DNA of 50,661 nucleotides from Aquidulcibacter sp. (GCF_020253525.1 NZ_JADCBK010000060.1:1-50661), one strand, 5' to 3'. Shown: positions 35,523 to 45,547, numbered from the stretch's first letter. A program made the numbers and translations. Notes: generated by a model not told the origin, from the letters alone.

Positions 35523-36500
35523 ATGCAAAGCAGCATCAGCCGTCGTTCAACTGGTCTTGGGATTTTTGCGGCTGCAGCCAGCGCCGCACTGGTGCCCTCC
35601 GCGCGAGCTCAGTCTTGGCCGACGAGACCTCTTCGCTTGGTGGTGCCTTTTCCACCCGGCGGTGGGGTTGATGCGGTAGGGCGCATTCTGGCGGAACCTT
35701 TGAGCCAAGCGCTTGGCCAAGCGGTTATTGTCGAAAATCGCGCCGGCGCCGGTGGTGCCATTGGTGTCGATTCGGTGGCAAAGGCACCACCAGATGGCTA
35801 TTCGCTCAGCATGGTCAGCGCCGGAAATATGACCGCAGGTCCGGTCGTACGTCGGACACCCTATGATCCTACAACTCTTGGCTTCGTCACCATGGTTTGC
35901 CAAAGCCCGCTTTTGCTGGTCGCGCGCAATACACTTCAAGCGCGCGATCTGGCCGGATTTCTGGCCATGGTTCGGCTGCAGCCAGACCTTATTCGCTTTG
36001 CCTCCGGCGGGGTTGGCACGGCAACGCATCTCGCCGGAGAGTTGCTCAATCTGCGCCTTGGCGCGCGTATGCTGCATATACCCTATCGCGGCACGGCACC
36101 GGCACTGACCGATCTTGTTGCGGGGAACGCTGATGTTTTCTTCAGTGATTCATCCGCTTGGCCCATGGTGCAGCAGGGACAGATGCGGCTACTGGGCGTC
36201 ACCACCGCCGCACGCTGGACAACATCACCGGACACACCGGCCATCAATAGCCTAGTGCCAGATTTTGACATCTCCAATTGGTATGGCGTGATCGCGCCCC
36301 CTGAGACGCCGTTCGCCATTCGAGAACGCCTTGCTGCCGAGATCTTTCGTATCCTAGGGCGTGTGGAGATACGCGAAATGCTTGGCCGTATCGGTTTTGA
36401 GCCCGCGCCTATGGCGCCGGCAGATTTTGGGGCTTTTGTGCGTAGCGAGACGGAGATCTGGCGCGCTGTTGTAAAGGCGGCCAATATACAGCCCGAATAG
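35523..36500 (+). CDS. Bug-family solute receptor (3)
   Basis: This is a 325-residue periplasmic receptor. MQSSISRRSTGLGIFAAAAS with a twin Arg before the hydrophobic core suggests Tat export; cleavage fits SARA-QS. RLVVPFPPGGGVDAVGR, VENRAGAGGAIG and PPDGYSL are the Bug signatures. The ATG at 35523, with GGGAG nearby, is preferred to a start 29 codons upstream that would not give a signal peptide. hyuA starts 30 bases after its stop, so receptor and enzyme are one operon and probably share a substrate. As with the other two receptors, no TctA or TctB genes are in view. Confidence 0.92.
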   Translation: MQSSISRRSTGLGIFAAAASAALVPSARAQSWPTRPLRLVVPFPPGGGVDAVGRILAEPLSQALGQAVIVENRAGAGGAIGVDSVAKAPPDGYSLSMVSAGNMTAGPVVRRTPYDPTTLGFVTMVCQSPLLLVARNTLQARDLAGFLAMVRLQPDLIRFASGGVGTATHLAGELLNLRLGARMLHIPYRGTAPALTDLVAGNADVFFSDSSAWPMVQQGQMRLLGVTTAARWTTSPDTPAINSLVPDFDISNWYGVIAPPETPFAIRERLAAEIFRILGRVEIREMLGRIGFEPAPMAPADFGAFVRSETEIWRAVVKAANIQPE

Positions 36501-36530
36501 GGCGCATGCCGCGATCAGAAGAAGGATATC

Positions 36531-38606
36531 ATGACCAAGACTGCGCGCCTCGCTGTCGATATCGGCGGCACTTTCACCGACCTAGTACTTGCACTGCCGG
36601 ATCGCTCGCTCTCCGCCAAGGTCCTGACCACTTCAGATGCACCAGAACGCGCGGTACTAGAAGGTACGGCAGCAATCCTGGAGAAAGCCGGTATCAATGC
36701 AGCCGATCTGGCTTTGGTCATTCACGGAACCACCCTTGCGACCAATGCGCTGATTGAACGTAAAGGCGCACGCACGGCGCTGGTCACGACAGAGGGTTTC
36801 CGTGATTCGCTTGAAATCGCTTATGAGCATCGCTTTGAACAATATGATCTTTATATGGAGCGGCCGGAACCACTAGTCGCCCGACCGTGGCGGTTTGAAG
36901 TACCGGAACGTATGGCCGCGGACGGCACCGTATTGCTGCCGATTGATGAGGCTGCGGTTGAGCGCATTGGTGCCGCCGCGAAAGCTGAAGGCGCTGAGGC
37001 CATCGCAATCTGCTTCCTGCATGCCTATCAGAATGACGCACATGAAAGGCGAGCAAAGGCCATACTCTCGCGGCATTTCGCACCTGAGGTCATCGCGATT
37101 TCGAGCGAGGTCTGCCCAGAAATCCGCGAATATGAACGTACCTCCACTACGGTTGCCAACGCCTACGTCCTGCCGCTCATGGAACGCTATCTGCGCCGAC
37201 TGGAAGATGGCCTGAAGGCGATAGGCAGCGCCGCGCCACTATTGCTGATCATGTCTTCGGGCGGCATCACAACGGTAGAAACCGCGCGGCGCTTCCCGAT
37301 TCGTCTGGTAGAGAGCGGTCCGGCAGGCGGCGCCATTCTGGCGCAGATGATCGCGGCAGAAAGTGGCATCAGCCGTGCACTTTCCTTCGACATGGGCGGG
37401 ACGACTGCGAAGATCACGCTGATTGATGATATGAAGCCGCAGCAGGCCCGACATTTTGAAATTGCGCGCGCCGCACGCTTCGTGAAGGGTAGCGGTATCC
37501 CGGTACGCATCCCGGTAATTGATATGGTAGAGATCGGTGCTGGCGGTGGTTCGATAGCCCGCGTGGATGGGCTTGGGCGCATTACCGTTGGTCCCGATAG
37601 CGCGGGCTCCATGCCTGGCCCGGCCTGCTATGGGCGCGGTGGCACTATGCCCACTGTGACCGATGCGGATTTGGTTCTTTCATGGATTGATCCGGCGCGT
37701 TTTGCGGGGGGGCACATAACGCTTGATGCCGCAGCGTCCCATACCGCGTGTCATACTTTTGTGGGAAATACGCTTGGCATGACGCCACCGGAAGCAGCCC
37801 TTGGCATCACTGAAATCGTTACTGAAACCATGGCCAATGCAGCGCGTGTGCATGCGGTAGAGAACGGCAAGGAAACCAGCGGACGCACCATGATTGCCTT
37901 CGGTGGCGCCGCGCCCCTGCATGCAGCGCGCATGGCACAGAAGCTTGGCATGGATCGCGTGCTGGTGCCGGTTGGCGCGGGGGTGGGCTCCGCCCATGGC
38001 TTTCTTGCTGCGCCGATCGGCTATGAAGTGGTGCGTACGCGCCTTGTCAGCTTGAATGCCTTCGATGCGCGATTGGTCAATGGTCTTTATGATGCCATGC
38101 GGGCGGAGGCTGAGGCCGTGGTCCGCCTTGGTGCAGCAAATGCGGCGCTACAGGAAATCCGCACCGGCTTTATGCGTTATCGGGGCCAAGGGCATGAGGT
38201 GGCGGTTGCGCTTCCGACCGGCCCCTATGGTCCGGATAGCGAAGCCGCCTTCCGCAACGCCTTCGAAGCAACCTATGGTGCGCTTTATGGGCGCACGATT
38301 CCGAAGCTCGAGGTCGAAGTTCTGACCTGGACGCTATCATTGGCAGAAGCGAAACCTCTGCCCGCGCGCATCCCGGACCCACCAAGTGCCGCAGCACCAT
38401 CGCCTTCAGGCATGAGGCGCATCATGGACCCTGGTGTGCGCCAATTTATTGACGCTTCGATTTATGATCGCGCAAGCCTAGTACCTGGCGCGCGCATCAT
38501 CGGCCCAGCGGTTATTGTGGAGGCTGAAACCTCAACCCTGGTACCCGAAGGCTTTCGCGCTGGCCCCAATGCCGCCGGGCATATTCTGATCGAGAGGATC
38601 GCCTGA
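36531..38606 (+). CDS. hyuA: Hydantoinase/oxoprolinase subunit A
   Basis: This 691-residue ATP-dependent ring-opening subunit carries the phosphate loops AVDIGGTFTDLV near the N-terminus and FDMGGTTAKI midway, then GAGGGSIARVDG and GPACYGRGG, as in the HyuA half of the fused protein at 31515. The C-terminal third matches the Hydant_A_C region (FMRYRGQGHEVAVALP). It should act with the HyuB subunit encoded directly after it: TGA and ATG share one base (TGATG). AGAAGGA precedes the ATG. Family substrates include hydantoins, 5-oxoproline and aryl ketones (as carboxylases), so the reaction is not fixed by sequence alone. Confidence 0.92.
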   Translation: MTKTARLAVDIGGTFTDLVLALPDRSLSAKVLTTSDAPERAVLEGTAAILEKAGINAADLALVIHGTTLATNALIERKGARTALVTTEGFRDSLEIAYEHRFEQYDLYMERPEPLVARPWRFEVPERMAADGTVLLPIDEAAVERIGAAAKAEGAEAIAICFLHAYQNDAHERRAKAILSRHFAPEVIAISSEVCPEIREYERTSTTVANAYVLPLMERYLRRLEDGLKAIGSAAPLLLIMSSGGITTVETARRFPIRLVESGPAGGAILAQMIAAESGISRALSFDMGGTTAKITLIDDMKPQQARHFEIARAARFVKGSGIPVRIPVIDMVEIGAGGGSIARVDGLGRITVGPDSAGSMPGPACYGRGGTMPTVTDADLVLSWIDPARFAGGHITLDAAASHTACHTFVGNTLGMTPPEAALGITEIVTETMANAARVHAVENGKETSGRTMIAFGGAAPLHAARMAQKLGMDRVLVPVGAGVGSAHGFLAAPIGYEVVRTRLVSLNAFDARLVNGLYDAMRAEAEAVVRLGAANAALQEIRTGFMRYRGQGHEVAVALPTGPYGPDSEAAFRNAFEATYGALYGRTIPKLEVEVLTWTLSLAEAKPLPARIPDPPSAAAPSPSGMRRIMDPGVRQFIDASIYDRASLVPGARIIGPAVIVEAETSTLVPEGFRAGPNAAGHILIERIA

Positions 38607-40321
38607 TGAGCAAGATGATCGGCGAAATCGAAATCCAGATTCTTTGGAACCGCCTGCTTTCGGTGGTCGAAGAGCAGGCGCAGACCCTGGTGCGTACTGC
38701 CTTCTCCACCGCAGCGCGCGAAGCGGGTGATATCTCTGCCGGTGTCTTCGATATGAAAGGGCGAATGCTTGCTCAGGCCGTGACGGGTACGCCAGGGCAT
38801 ATCAATTCCATGGCGCGCTCGGTCGTGCATTTCCTAGATGCCTTCCCCGCTGAGACGCTGAAGGATGGCGATATCCTGATTACCAATGATCCATGGAAGG
38901 GTACAGGGCATCTCTTTGATCTGACGGTCGTTACGCCAGTTTTTCTGGATGGAAGGCCGGTCGCGCTTTTCGCTTGCACTACGCATGTGGTGGATATTGG
39001 CGGCTTAGGCGTGAGTGCCGAAGGGCGGCAAATTTATCACGAAGGCCTCTATATTCCGCTCATGCACCTTGCGCGTGAGGGGCGGATGAATGAAGACCTT
39101 CTTGGCATTGTGCGTGCCAATGTGCGAGAGCCGGTGCAGGTGGTGGGCGACATCTATGCGCTAGTGGCCTGCAATGAGACCGGCGGCATTCGGCTGCGCG
39201 AAATGATGCGCGAATTCAACCTCGTGGATCTTGACCATCTGGGCGAGGAAATCATTGCTCGTAGCCGCCGCGCGATGGCCGAGATCATCGCGAAGCTGCC
39301 GCAAGGTTCCTGGACGGCGCGCATGACTATTGATGGCTTCGAAGCGCCAGTCACGCTTGTTGCGACGCTCACTATTGCGGGTGATCGGGTATTAGTGGAT
39401 TACACAGGCACATCGGGCTTATCGCGATACGCAATCAATTGCCCGATGTGTTATACGGAAGCATATACATCCTTTGGCGTGAAAGCAGCCCTTGCCCCCT
39501 GGATCCCGAATAACACGGGCACGCTGGATGCAGTGATCGTGACAGCGCCTGAGAATACGATCCTGAATGCGCCACATCCGGCTGCCGTTTATGCGCGTTC
39601 GGTCATGGGGCATATGCTGCCTGATGTTGTCTATGGCTGCCTTGACCAGGCACTGCCGGATACTGTGCCTGCGGAAGGCACTTCGAGTCTCTGGAATCTC
39701 AGCCTGCTCGCGGGCCATGGCTTGACTGGAATGGAAGGCAGCGCGGTGCGCGCCTTCAATGTCACCACCTTTCATTCCGGCGGTGCGGGTGCCCGCCCGC
39801 GGCAGGATGGGCTTTCGGCAACCCCTTTCCCATCCGGCGTACGCAATGTGCCGATTGAGATTACCGAAGCCATCACACCCCTGGTTGTCTGGCGGAAGGA
39901 ATTGCGGCGCGGGTCTGGCGGTCCGGGGCGGCAACGCGGAGGGCTTGGTCAGCGCATGGAAATCGCAAATCGGGACGGCGCCGCCTTCGGTATTCAGGCG
40001 CGCTTTGAACGCGGTGTCTATCCCGCGCGCGGGCGCAGCGGGGGAGAGGCGGGCGCGAAGGGGCGCTTGTCGCTCGCCACAGGCGCTTCACTCGCGATCA
40101 AGGGGCTACAAGTTATCCCGGCTGGCGACCGGCTCATTGTCGAAATGCCTGGCGGCGGTGGGTATGGTGATCCCTTTATGCGTGATCCGGCGCTAGTGGC
40201 GCGGGACGTGCGTTATGGCTTGATTGAAGCGGATCAGGCGGAAGCGGAGTATGGTGTCATCCTTACAGCTGAAGGCGAAGTGAATGCGGCGGCTACTCAT
40301 CGCCGAAGAGCCATTCGGTGA
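38606..40321 (+). CDS. hyuB: Hydantoinase/oxoprolinase subunit B
   Basis: This 571-residue HyuB subunit holds the hydrolytic or ligase half of the complex. Markers in order: IQILWNRLLSVVEEQAQTLV, NDPWKGTGHLFDLTVVTPVF, THVVDIGG, VDYTGTSG, and the glycine-rich RGSGGPGRQRGG and MPGGGGYGDP near the end. It is about 60 residues longer than the HyuB half of the fused paralogue, mainly from the C-terminal tail. Translation is coupled to hyuA. The ABC transporter genes begin 142 bases downstream on the same strand, so the operon may extend into them. Confidence 0.92.
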   Translation: MSKMIGEIEIQILWNRLLSVVEEQAQTLVRTAFSTAAREAGDISAGVFDMKGRMLAQAVTGTPGHINSMARSVVHFLDAFPAETLKDGDILITNDPWKGTGHLFDLTVVTPVFLDGRPVALFACTTHVVDIGGLGVSAEGRQIYHEGLYIPLMHLAREGRMNEDLLGIVRANVREPVQVVGDIYALVACNETGGIRLREMMREFNLVDLDHLGEEIIARSRRAMAEIIAKLPQGSWTARMTIDGFEAPVTLVATLTIAGDRVLVDYTGTSGLSRYAINCPMCYTEAYTSFGVKAALAPWIPNNTGTLDAVIVTAPENTILNAPHPAAVYARSVMGHMLPDVVYGCLDQALPDTVPAEGTSSLWNLSLLAGHGLTGMEGSAVRAFNVTTFHSGGAGARPRQDGLSATPFPSGVRNVPIEITEAITPLVVWRKELRRGSGGPGRQRGGLGQRMEIANRDGAAFGIQARFERGVYPARGRSGGEAGAKGRLSLATGASLAIKGLQVIPAGDRLIVEMPGGGGYGDPFMRDPALVARDVRYGLIEADQAEAEYGVILTAEGEVNAAATHRRRAIR

Positions 40322-40463
40322 TGCAGACGCAAGCTCACCATTCTGGACCGAAATTGCCCAGCCCGTTGCAACCTGGGCCTTGACGCCACCAATGCAAATA
40401 AGCCACCCTTTTCGGTAAACCAAAATCAAGCAAGCAATAAAGCTCAAGAAGGGGAAGAAAACC

Positions 40464-41819
40464 ATGAGATCGAAATTTTCTCGCCGTGATGTGCTGGCGC
40501 TGAGCGGTGCAGCCTTATCTGGATCGCTTGCCGCGCCCGCTTATGCGCAAACGCGGGAGCGCGTTGCGCGGGTTTGGGGAGAGCCCGGACCATATATTGG
40601 TGTATTCACCAATGGCCTGAATGAATGGGCGCAGAGAAACGCCCCCGGTCTGCGCTTCGAGTCTGAGCAAATCGCGTGGGATGCCGTCTATACAAAACTC
40701 GCCACTGATCTTGCAGCGCGGCGTCCTCCGGCGCTCATCAGTGTTGAGAGCCCGATTGCCTATCAATTGGCTGCTGAAGGCCTTCTTGAGCCTATGCAGG
40801 ATGTGAACCGCGCCATTCGTGCACGCGAGAGGCTGGTTGACGGCTTTTCGGTGGATGATTTTGGCACATGGAAGGGAACCGAATACGCGGTTCCATTGCA
40901 TCACCAGGGCTGCCTTTTCGTCATGCAAGATGATGCACGCCAGGAAGCAGGGCTGTCTGAGCCGACCAATTGGACTTGGCATGACCTTCTGAACGGGGCG
41001 AGGGCCATCCAGCAGCGTCGTCAGGGCGGTGCGGGCTTTACCATGGCCCTTGGACGTAACCTGTGTGGCGACTACCACATTCAGCAATTGATCTGGCAGG
41101 CCGGTGGCTTGACCTGGGATCCGAGCCGTCGCTTTGAGACGACTTTCAACAGCCCGGCAACCATCGAAGCCTATGACTTCATCAAGGAGTTATTTGCGAC
41201 CATGCCGCGCTCGGCGGTTGAATTCAGCTTCCTGCAGGTTGTAGATCAACACGTGACCGGGCGGACAGGTTCCAGTTTCTATTGGGGTCGGACCATGGGC
41301 CGCGCAGCCGATGAGGCCAAGCCGATCTTCGACAAGATGGAGTATTATCTAAACCCAGCCCATCCGCGTACAGGCGCCCGCTGGTCATGGACCGATATCA
41401 ATGGCTTCATTATGCCGCGTCAAAACAATCCATTCATCAAGGAAGCCAAGGAAGCCTTGGCGCATGTGATGAATAGTACGGAATGGATGGTACGCTATTC
41501 CGCGAGCCTATTTCCGAATGTTGGTCCTGTCTTCAAGGATCAGGCGACGGCGCCGGGCATTCAGCAACACCCGATGTATCAAGCGAAGCGCCGGAGCGTC
41601 GATGTGATCTTCACCGGCTTCGTGCCTCACGCGTGTAATTCGGGGCATGAGCTGAAGAAAGGCATCAATCCCCTTGCGGGCATTGGTCATGGACGAAATG
41701 TCTGGTCGCAGGTCGCTCAACGCATTCTCGTGAATAATGAGAATACCCGCGCCGCGGTTGAGTGGGGCCATCGCCAATTTGAGGATATCCGTCGCGAGAA
41801 TGCGCGCTTGCTAGGATAA
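40464..41819 (+). CDS. Family 1 extracellular solute-binding protein (sugar-type ABC)
   Basis: This 451-residue periplasmic binding protein has a twin-arginine-like leader (FSRRDVLALSG) ending at AYA-QT. The body matches carbohydrate/polyol-type family 1 binding proteins, with VPLHHQGCLFVMQDDARQEA, a WTWHDLLNGARAI segment and GFIMPRQNNP. AAGGGGAAG lies before the ATG. The two permeases and ATPase follow with short or overlapping junctions, giving a complete importer. Although relatives bind sugars or glycerol phosphate, linkage to hyuAB suggests the ligand may be a ureide or lactam; this is inference. Confidence 0.9.
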   Translation: MRSKFSRRDVLALSGAALSGSLAAPAYAQTRERVARVWGEPGPYIGVFTNGLNEWAQRNAPGLRFESEQIAWDAVYTKLATDLAARRPPALISVESPIAYQLAAEGLLEPMQDVNRAIRARERLVDGFSVDDFGTWKGTEYAVPLHHQGCLFVMQDDARQEAGLSEPTNWTWHDLLNGARAIQQRRQGGAGFTMALGRNLCGDYHIQQLIWQAGGLTWDPSRRFETTFNSPATIEAYDFIKELFATMPRSAVEFSFLQVVDQHVTGRTGSSFYWGRTMGRAADEAKPIFDKMEYYLNPAHPRTGARWSWTDINGFIMPRQNNPFIKEAKEALAHVMNSTEWMVRYSASLFPNVGPVFKDQATAPGIQQHPMYQAKRRSVDVIFTGFVPHACNSGHELKKGINPLAGIGHGRNVWSQVAQRILVNNENTRAAVEWGHRQFEDIRRENARLLG

Positions 41820-41825
41820 ACCTAA

Positions 41826-42719
41826 ATGCGTCTGCGCCTTAGTGATCGCCAGGTGGGGGTGCTGTTCATGCTCCCCCTCATTCTGGGGCTTGGTGTCTTT
41901 CTCATTTGGCCTATTGCTGAAGCCGTGCGGCTTTCTTTCGTGCGCTACAATCCTTTGCGCCCGGATAGTCAGCCCTTTGTTGGCCTGGATAACTATGTCT
42001 TTGTCCTGAAGGACCCGTTGTTTTGGGAAAGTTTCAGCCAAGCGCTGATATGGACCGGTTGGTCTACCGTTTTGCAGGCCCTGATTGGCGTGGGCTTGGC
42101 CATGCTATTGCATCAGCCGCTCAAAGGCATGAATGCCTTTCGCGGGCTGCTTCTTTTTCCGTATATTGTTCCCACAGTCGTGATTGCACTCAACTGGCGC
42201 TGGCTCTTCAATTCAGAGATTGGAATTGTCAATCATCTACTGATGTCGGCTGGCATTATTGACGACCGTATTGCCTGGCTGTCGACGCCCACCATGGCGA
42301 TGGCAAGTGCCATCCTCCTGAACGTTTGGAAATATACGCCTTTTGTTGTCATTGTCGTATTGGCGCGGCTCCAGACCATTCCGACCGAGCTATATGATGC
42401 CGCAAAAGTGGATGGAGCGGGGCCTTTTCGCCGTTTTCGAGACATTACCCTGCCACAACTGGCCGAGGTCTTGGCGGTAGTGATCGTTTTCAGGACGATC
42501 TGGACATTCAATAAATTCGAGGAGATCTACCTGCTCACGCGCGGTGGGCCAGGCACCTCAACCTATAACCTGGCACTATATGCTTTTGACCAGTCTATAG
42601 CGAATTTACGGATGGGGGTCGGCGCGGCAGCCGGGGTGATTATGCTGCTTCTGCTTCTTCTCGGATCCATTCTGTACATTCGTGTGTCGGGATTCGGCAG
42701 AGAGGACAAAGCGGCATGA
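41826..42719 (+). CDS. ABC permease, MalF/UgpA type
   Basis: This is an inner-membrane permease of 297 residues with six hydrophobic segments, starting VGVLFMLPLILGLGVFLIWP and ending MLLLLLLLGSILYI. The cytoplasmic coupling loop has the EAA-type pattern ELYDAAKVDGAGPFRRFRDI with LPQL, which contacts the ATPase. It begins six bases after the binding-protein stop and overlaps the next permease by four bases (ATGA). It forms a heterodimer with that permease. Confidence 0.92.
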   Translation: MRLRLSDRQVGVLFMLPLILGLGVFLIWPIAEAVRLSFVRYNPLRPDSQPFVGLDNYVFVLKDPLFWESFSQALIWTGWSTVLQALIGVGLAMLLHQPLKGMNAFRGLLLFPYIVPTVVIALNWRWLFNSEIGIVNHLLMSAGIIDDRIAWLSTPTMAMASAILLNVWKYTPFVVIVVLARLQTIPTELYDAAKVDGAGPFRRFRDITLPQLAEVLAVVIVFRTIWTFNKFEEIYLLTRGGPGTSTYNLALYAFDQSIANLRMGVGAAAGVIMLLLLLLGSILYIRVSGFGREDKAA

Positions 42720-43582
42720 AGACCTGGGTTGCCGCGCTGCTTTATGCGGTCCTTTCAGCCATTACTGTTGTGGTGTGCTTTCCATTGCTATGGGCCATTT
42801 CGACCAGCCTCAAGCCGAAGAGTGAAATTTTCCGTTGGCCGCCGACCCTTTGGCCCGAAAACATCACCTTTGAAAGCTATAGAGAGTTGCTATTCGGTGG
42901 CGCGGTGGCGAGCGCGCCTGGCGCGGGCGTACCGCCGTCAGCCTATTTTCTCGACTGGTTCGCGAATTCAGTCATTGTATCGGTCGGATCCACCGCCATA
43001 TCCATCACGATCGCGACGCTTGCCGCCTATTCATTGACCCGATTTCGTTTTTGGGGACAGCGCGCGGTACCCTACATCGCGATCCTTGGTTACATGGTGC
43101 CAAGTGTTATCTTCGTATTTCCCATGTTTCTCACGATGGTTTCGCTTGACCTTACCGATACCCTCCTGTCGCTCATCCTCGGTTATGTCTGCATCACTTT
43201 GCCTTTTTGTCTTTGGTTGATGTGGGCATTCTTCCGTGGGGTTCCCATTGAAATTGAGGAGGCGGCGCTGGTGGATGGTGCATCACGGCTGCAGGTCTTT
43301 CGCCAAGTGGTCCTTCCAGTGGCACTTCCAGGGATCATCGCTGCAAGCATTTTTTCTCTCATCGTATCCTGGAATGATTATCTGTTTGGCCGTGTTTTTA
43401 TGAATTCCATGGAGAATCTGCCGCTTACGGTCGGCGTGATGCATTTCTTTGACGGCACCCATGTTGATTGGGGTTTGATGATGGCATCTTCCGTTCTCAT
43501 GACGTTGCCAATGGCAATTCTCTTTGGTTTCATGCAGCGCCATTTGGTGGCCGGGTTTGGTGCAGGAGCAGTGAAAGGATGA
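42716..43582 (+). CDS. ABC permease, MalG/UgpE type
   Basis: This is the second membrane subunit, 288 residues with six predicted segments. The first, VVVCFPLLWAISTSL, is followed by a periplasmic loop rich in aromatic and Pro residues; the coupling loop reads IEEAALVDGASRLQVFRQVV with LPVALPG. It overlaps the upstream permease and the downstream ATPase gene by ATGA, so all three are translated as a unit. It would pair with the MalF-like protein to form the translocation path. Confidence 0.92.
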   Translation: MKTWVAALLYAVLSAITVVVCFPLLWAISTSLKPKSEIFRWPPTLWPENITFESYRELLFGGAVASAPGAGVPPSAYFLDWFANSVIVSVGSTAISITIATLAAYSLTRFRFWGQRAVPYIAILGYMVPSVIFVFPMFLTMVSLDLTDTLLSLILGYVCITLPFCLWLMWAFFRGVPIEIEEAALVDGASRLQVFRQVVLPVALPGIIAASIFSLIVSWNDYLFGRVFMNSMENLPLTVGVMHFFDGTHVDWGLMMASSVLMTLPMAILFGFMQRHLVAGFGAGAVKG

Positions 43583-44643
43583 CTGATGTCGTCGTAAGAG
43601 GGCTTTCGAAGTCCTTTGGCTCCAACAACGTGCTCAAGGCGCTGGACCTTCTTGTGCCATCACGACAATTTGTGACTCTTCTTGGTCCGTCCGGTTGCGG
43701 AAAGACAACGCTGCTTAGACTTATTGCAGGCCTTGAAAGGGGAAACGGCGGCGAGATTCTCTTCGGCGAGAATCGGGTGGATCATCTGCCTCCAGGAGAG
43801 CGCAACATCGCCATGGTTTTCCAGTCCTACGCGCTTTATCCAACCATGGATGTGGCGCGTAACATTGGTTACGGCCTCGAGGTCCGACGCATCCCAAAGC
43901 CCGAGCGGAGTGAGAAGATTAGCACCGTGGCTAAAGTGCTGGAGATAGGGCATTTGCTGCTACGCAAACCAAAACAGCTTTCGGGAGGGCAGCGCCAGCG
44001 CGTAGCTTTGGGGCGTGCGATGGCGCGGCGGCCTGATATTTTTCTGATGGATGAGCCGCTTTCTAATCTTGATGCAAAGCTGCGATCGGCGATGCGGGGC
44101 GAGTTGAGGCGGTTCCATCTGGATCTTGGCACAACCACTATTTATGTGACGCATGATCAGTTGGAAGCCATGACAATGTCGGATTTGGTGGTTGTCATGA
44201 ATGAGGGAATCGTCCAGCAAATCGGTACGCCGGAGGAAGTTTACAGCAAGCCCGCCAATCTGTTTGTTGCTGGTTTCATTGGAACACCGCCGATGAACCT
44301 TTTTCCGGCCACCAACAGCGACGGTTTTCTGAAAGTCGCCAATACGACCTTACCCATTCAGATATCGTCCGACTTGCCGCGTGAGCTGGTGATTGGCATT
44401 CGTCCCCAAGAAGTTAGCGTTGTGAGTACCGGTGAGCCGGGCGCCATTCCAGGGAAGGTCTGGATGGTCGAGCTGATCGGTAGCGAAAGACTTATTGAGG
44501 TTGAGATAGCGCCCAAGCTACGAATTACCGCCGAGGTACGAGCGAAGCATCGCGCCGCGATAGACGATCATGTGGCAGTTCGGCTTGATCCGACCCACCT
44601 GCATATCTTCGATCCTGTCACCGGTAAGGCGCTCTCTGCTTAG
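43579..44643 (+). CDS. ABC importer ATPase, UgpC/MsmX-like
   Basis: This 354-residue ATPase of the carbohydrate-uptake type has Walker A GPSGCGKT (36-43), the Q-loop in AMVFQSYALYP, signature LSGGQ (134-138), Walker B FLMDEP (155-160) and the H-loop THD. The C-terminal about 110 residues are the OB-fold (MOI/TOBE) domain with IGIRPQEVSVV. The ATG at 43579 overlaps the preceding stop; a longer frame from 43468 lies inside the permease gene and is rejected. Proteins of this group can energise more than one importer, which matters because the Aap genes nearby lack an ATPase; that they share it is speculation, since Aap systems normally use a polar-amino-acid-type ATPase. Confidence 0.92.
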   Translation: MTDVVVRGLSKSFGSNNVLKALDLLVPSRQFVTLLGPSGCGKTTLLRLIAGLERGNGGEILFGENRVDHLPPGERNIAMVFQSYALYPTMDVARNIGYGLEVRRIPKPERSEKISTVAKVLEIGHLLLRKPKQLSGGQRQRVALGRAMARRPDIFLMDEPLSNLDAKLRSAMRGELRRFHLDLGTTTIYVTHDQLEAMTMSDLVVVMNEGIVQQIGTPEEVYSKPANLFVAGFIGTPPMNLFPATNSDGFLKVANTTLPIQISSDLPRELVIGIRPQEVSVVSTGEPGAIPGKVWMVELIGSERLIEVEIAPKLRITAEVRAKHRAAIDDHVAVRLDPTHLHIFDPVTGKALSA

Positions 44644-44827
44644 CAATGCCACTGGCTTTCCTTGACATTGTCGTGCTCTGGTGTGCGGGGCAGCAAGTCC
44701 CGCTTATACGATAACTGTGTGCTAAGATGAATAGGCTGGTCATCCAGATCTCTCGGAGCCGCGTATCGAATATGGTCAGAGTAGGTAAGGCAGAATTCCC
44801 AGCCCAAAAGAATGCCACACGGGCGCG

Positions 44828-45547
44828 TCAGCTTCGTACGGAATCGATAACGGGCGAAGGCCAATCGTCGCCTTTCGCCAAATCAATCAGATAATCCAAG
44901 GCTCCTCCGATATCGGCTTCAAGAAATTCACGAGTCGCAAGGGAATCACGACGCTCAAGCGCGGCGATTGCGGATGCACGCAGTTTCCCACGCTCGACAC
45001 GCGTATAACCAGGAAAGAGCAAGTTGCTGTAGGGTGCGCTTCGCAACCAGAGGCTTTCGATGATGCGTAGCAGATCTGGCATCGCTGCTGCCCTATAAAT
45101 TGCAAAGTGTAAGCGGCTGATAAGGGGTATCATCTCCTTGCGCTCACCGCGCGGTCTCAACGCTACAATTTGCGCCTCCAGATGTCTGATGTCTTCCAAC
45201 TCAACGTCAGTAATCCGCCGCGCAGCATGCGCTGCCGCCAACCCCTCAAGAGCGATACGGATGGCACGCAGTTCTGTCAGCTGATCAACAGAAAGTACGG
45301 GAATGCGCATCCACCGATTCGGTTCCGCTTCGATCGCTCGCTCAGCGGCGAGGCGGCGCAATGCTTCTCGGATCGGCGTTGGGCTCACACCCAAAGCGCT
45401 TGCAAGTCCTCGAATTGTAATGTGTTGCCCAGGCTCAAATTGTCCGGTCATCAATGCATCACGCAATTGGGCATAGGCATTATCGCGTAGCGTCTGGTGC
45501 TCCACGGGAGTAAACGCAGGCAGCAGGTTTGACGAGGCTTCGTTCAT
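44828..45547 (-). CDS. GntR-family transcriptional regulator (FCD type)
   Basis: This 239-residue regulator has an N-terminal winged helix (residues about 20-85; ITIRGLASALGVSPTPIREA is the recognition part) and a C-terminal FCD effector domain (LRAIRIALEGLAAAHA, LHFAIYRAA, LWLRSAPY). FCD regulators bind small organic acids, often with a metal held by Asp/His residues. ATG 45547 is preferred to a TTG at 45565. The gene lies 126 bases downstream of aapM on the same strand and faces the end of the ABC-importer operon, so it may control both sides of the catabolic cluster. Confidence 0.92.
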   Translation of the reverse strand: MNEASSNLLPAFTPVEHQTLRDNAYAQLRDALMTGQFEPGQHITIRGLASALGVSPTPIREALRRLAAERAIEAEPNRWMRIPVLSVDQLTELRAIRIALEGLAAAHAARRITDVELEDIRHLEAQIVALRPRGERKEMIPLISRLHFAIYRAAAMPDLLRIIESLWLRSAPYSNLLFPGYTRVERGKLRASAIAALERRDSLATREFLEADIGGALDYLIDLAKGDDWPSPVIDSVRS

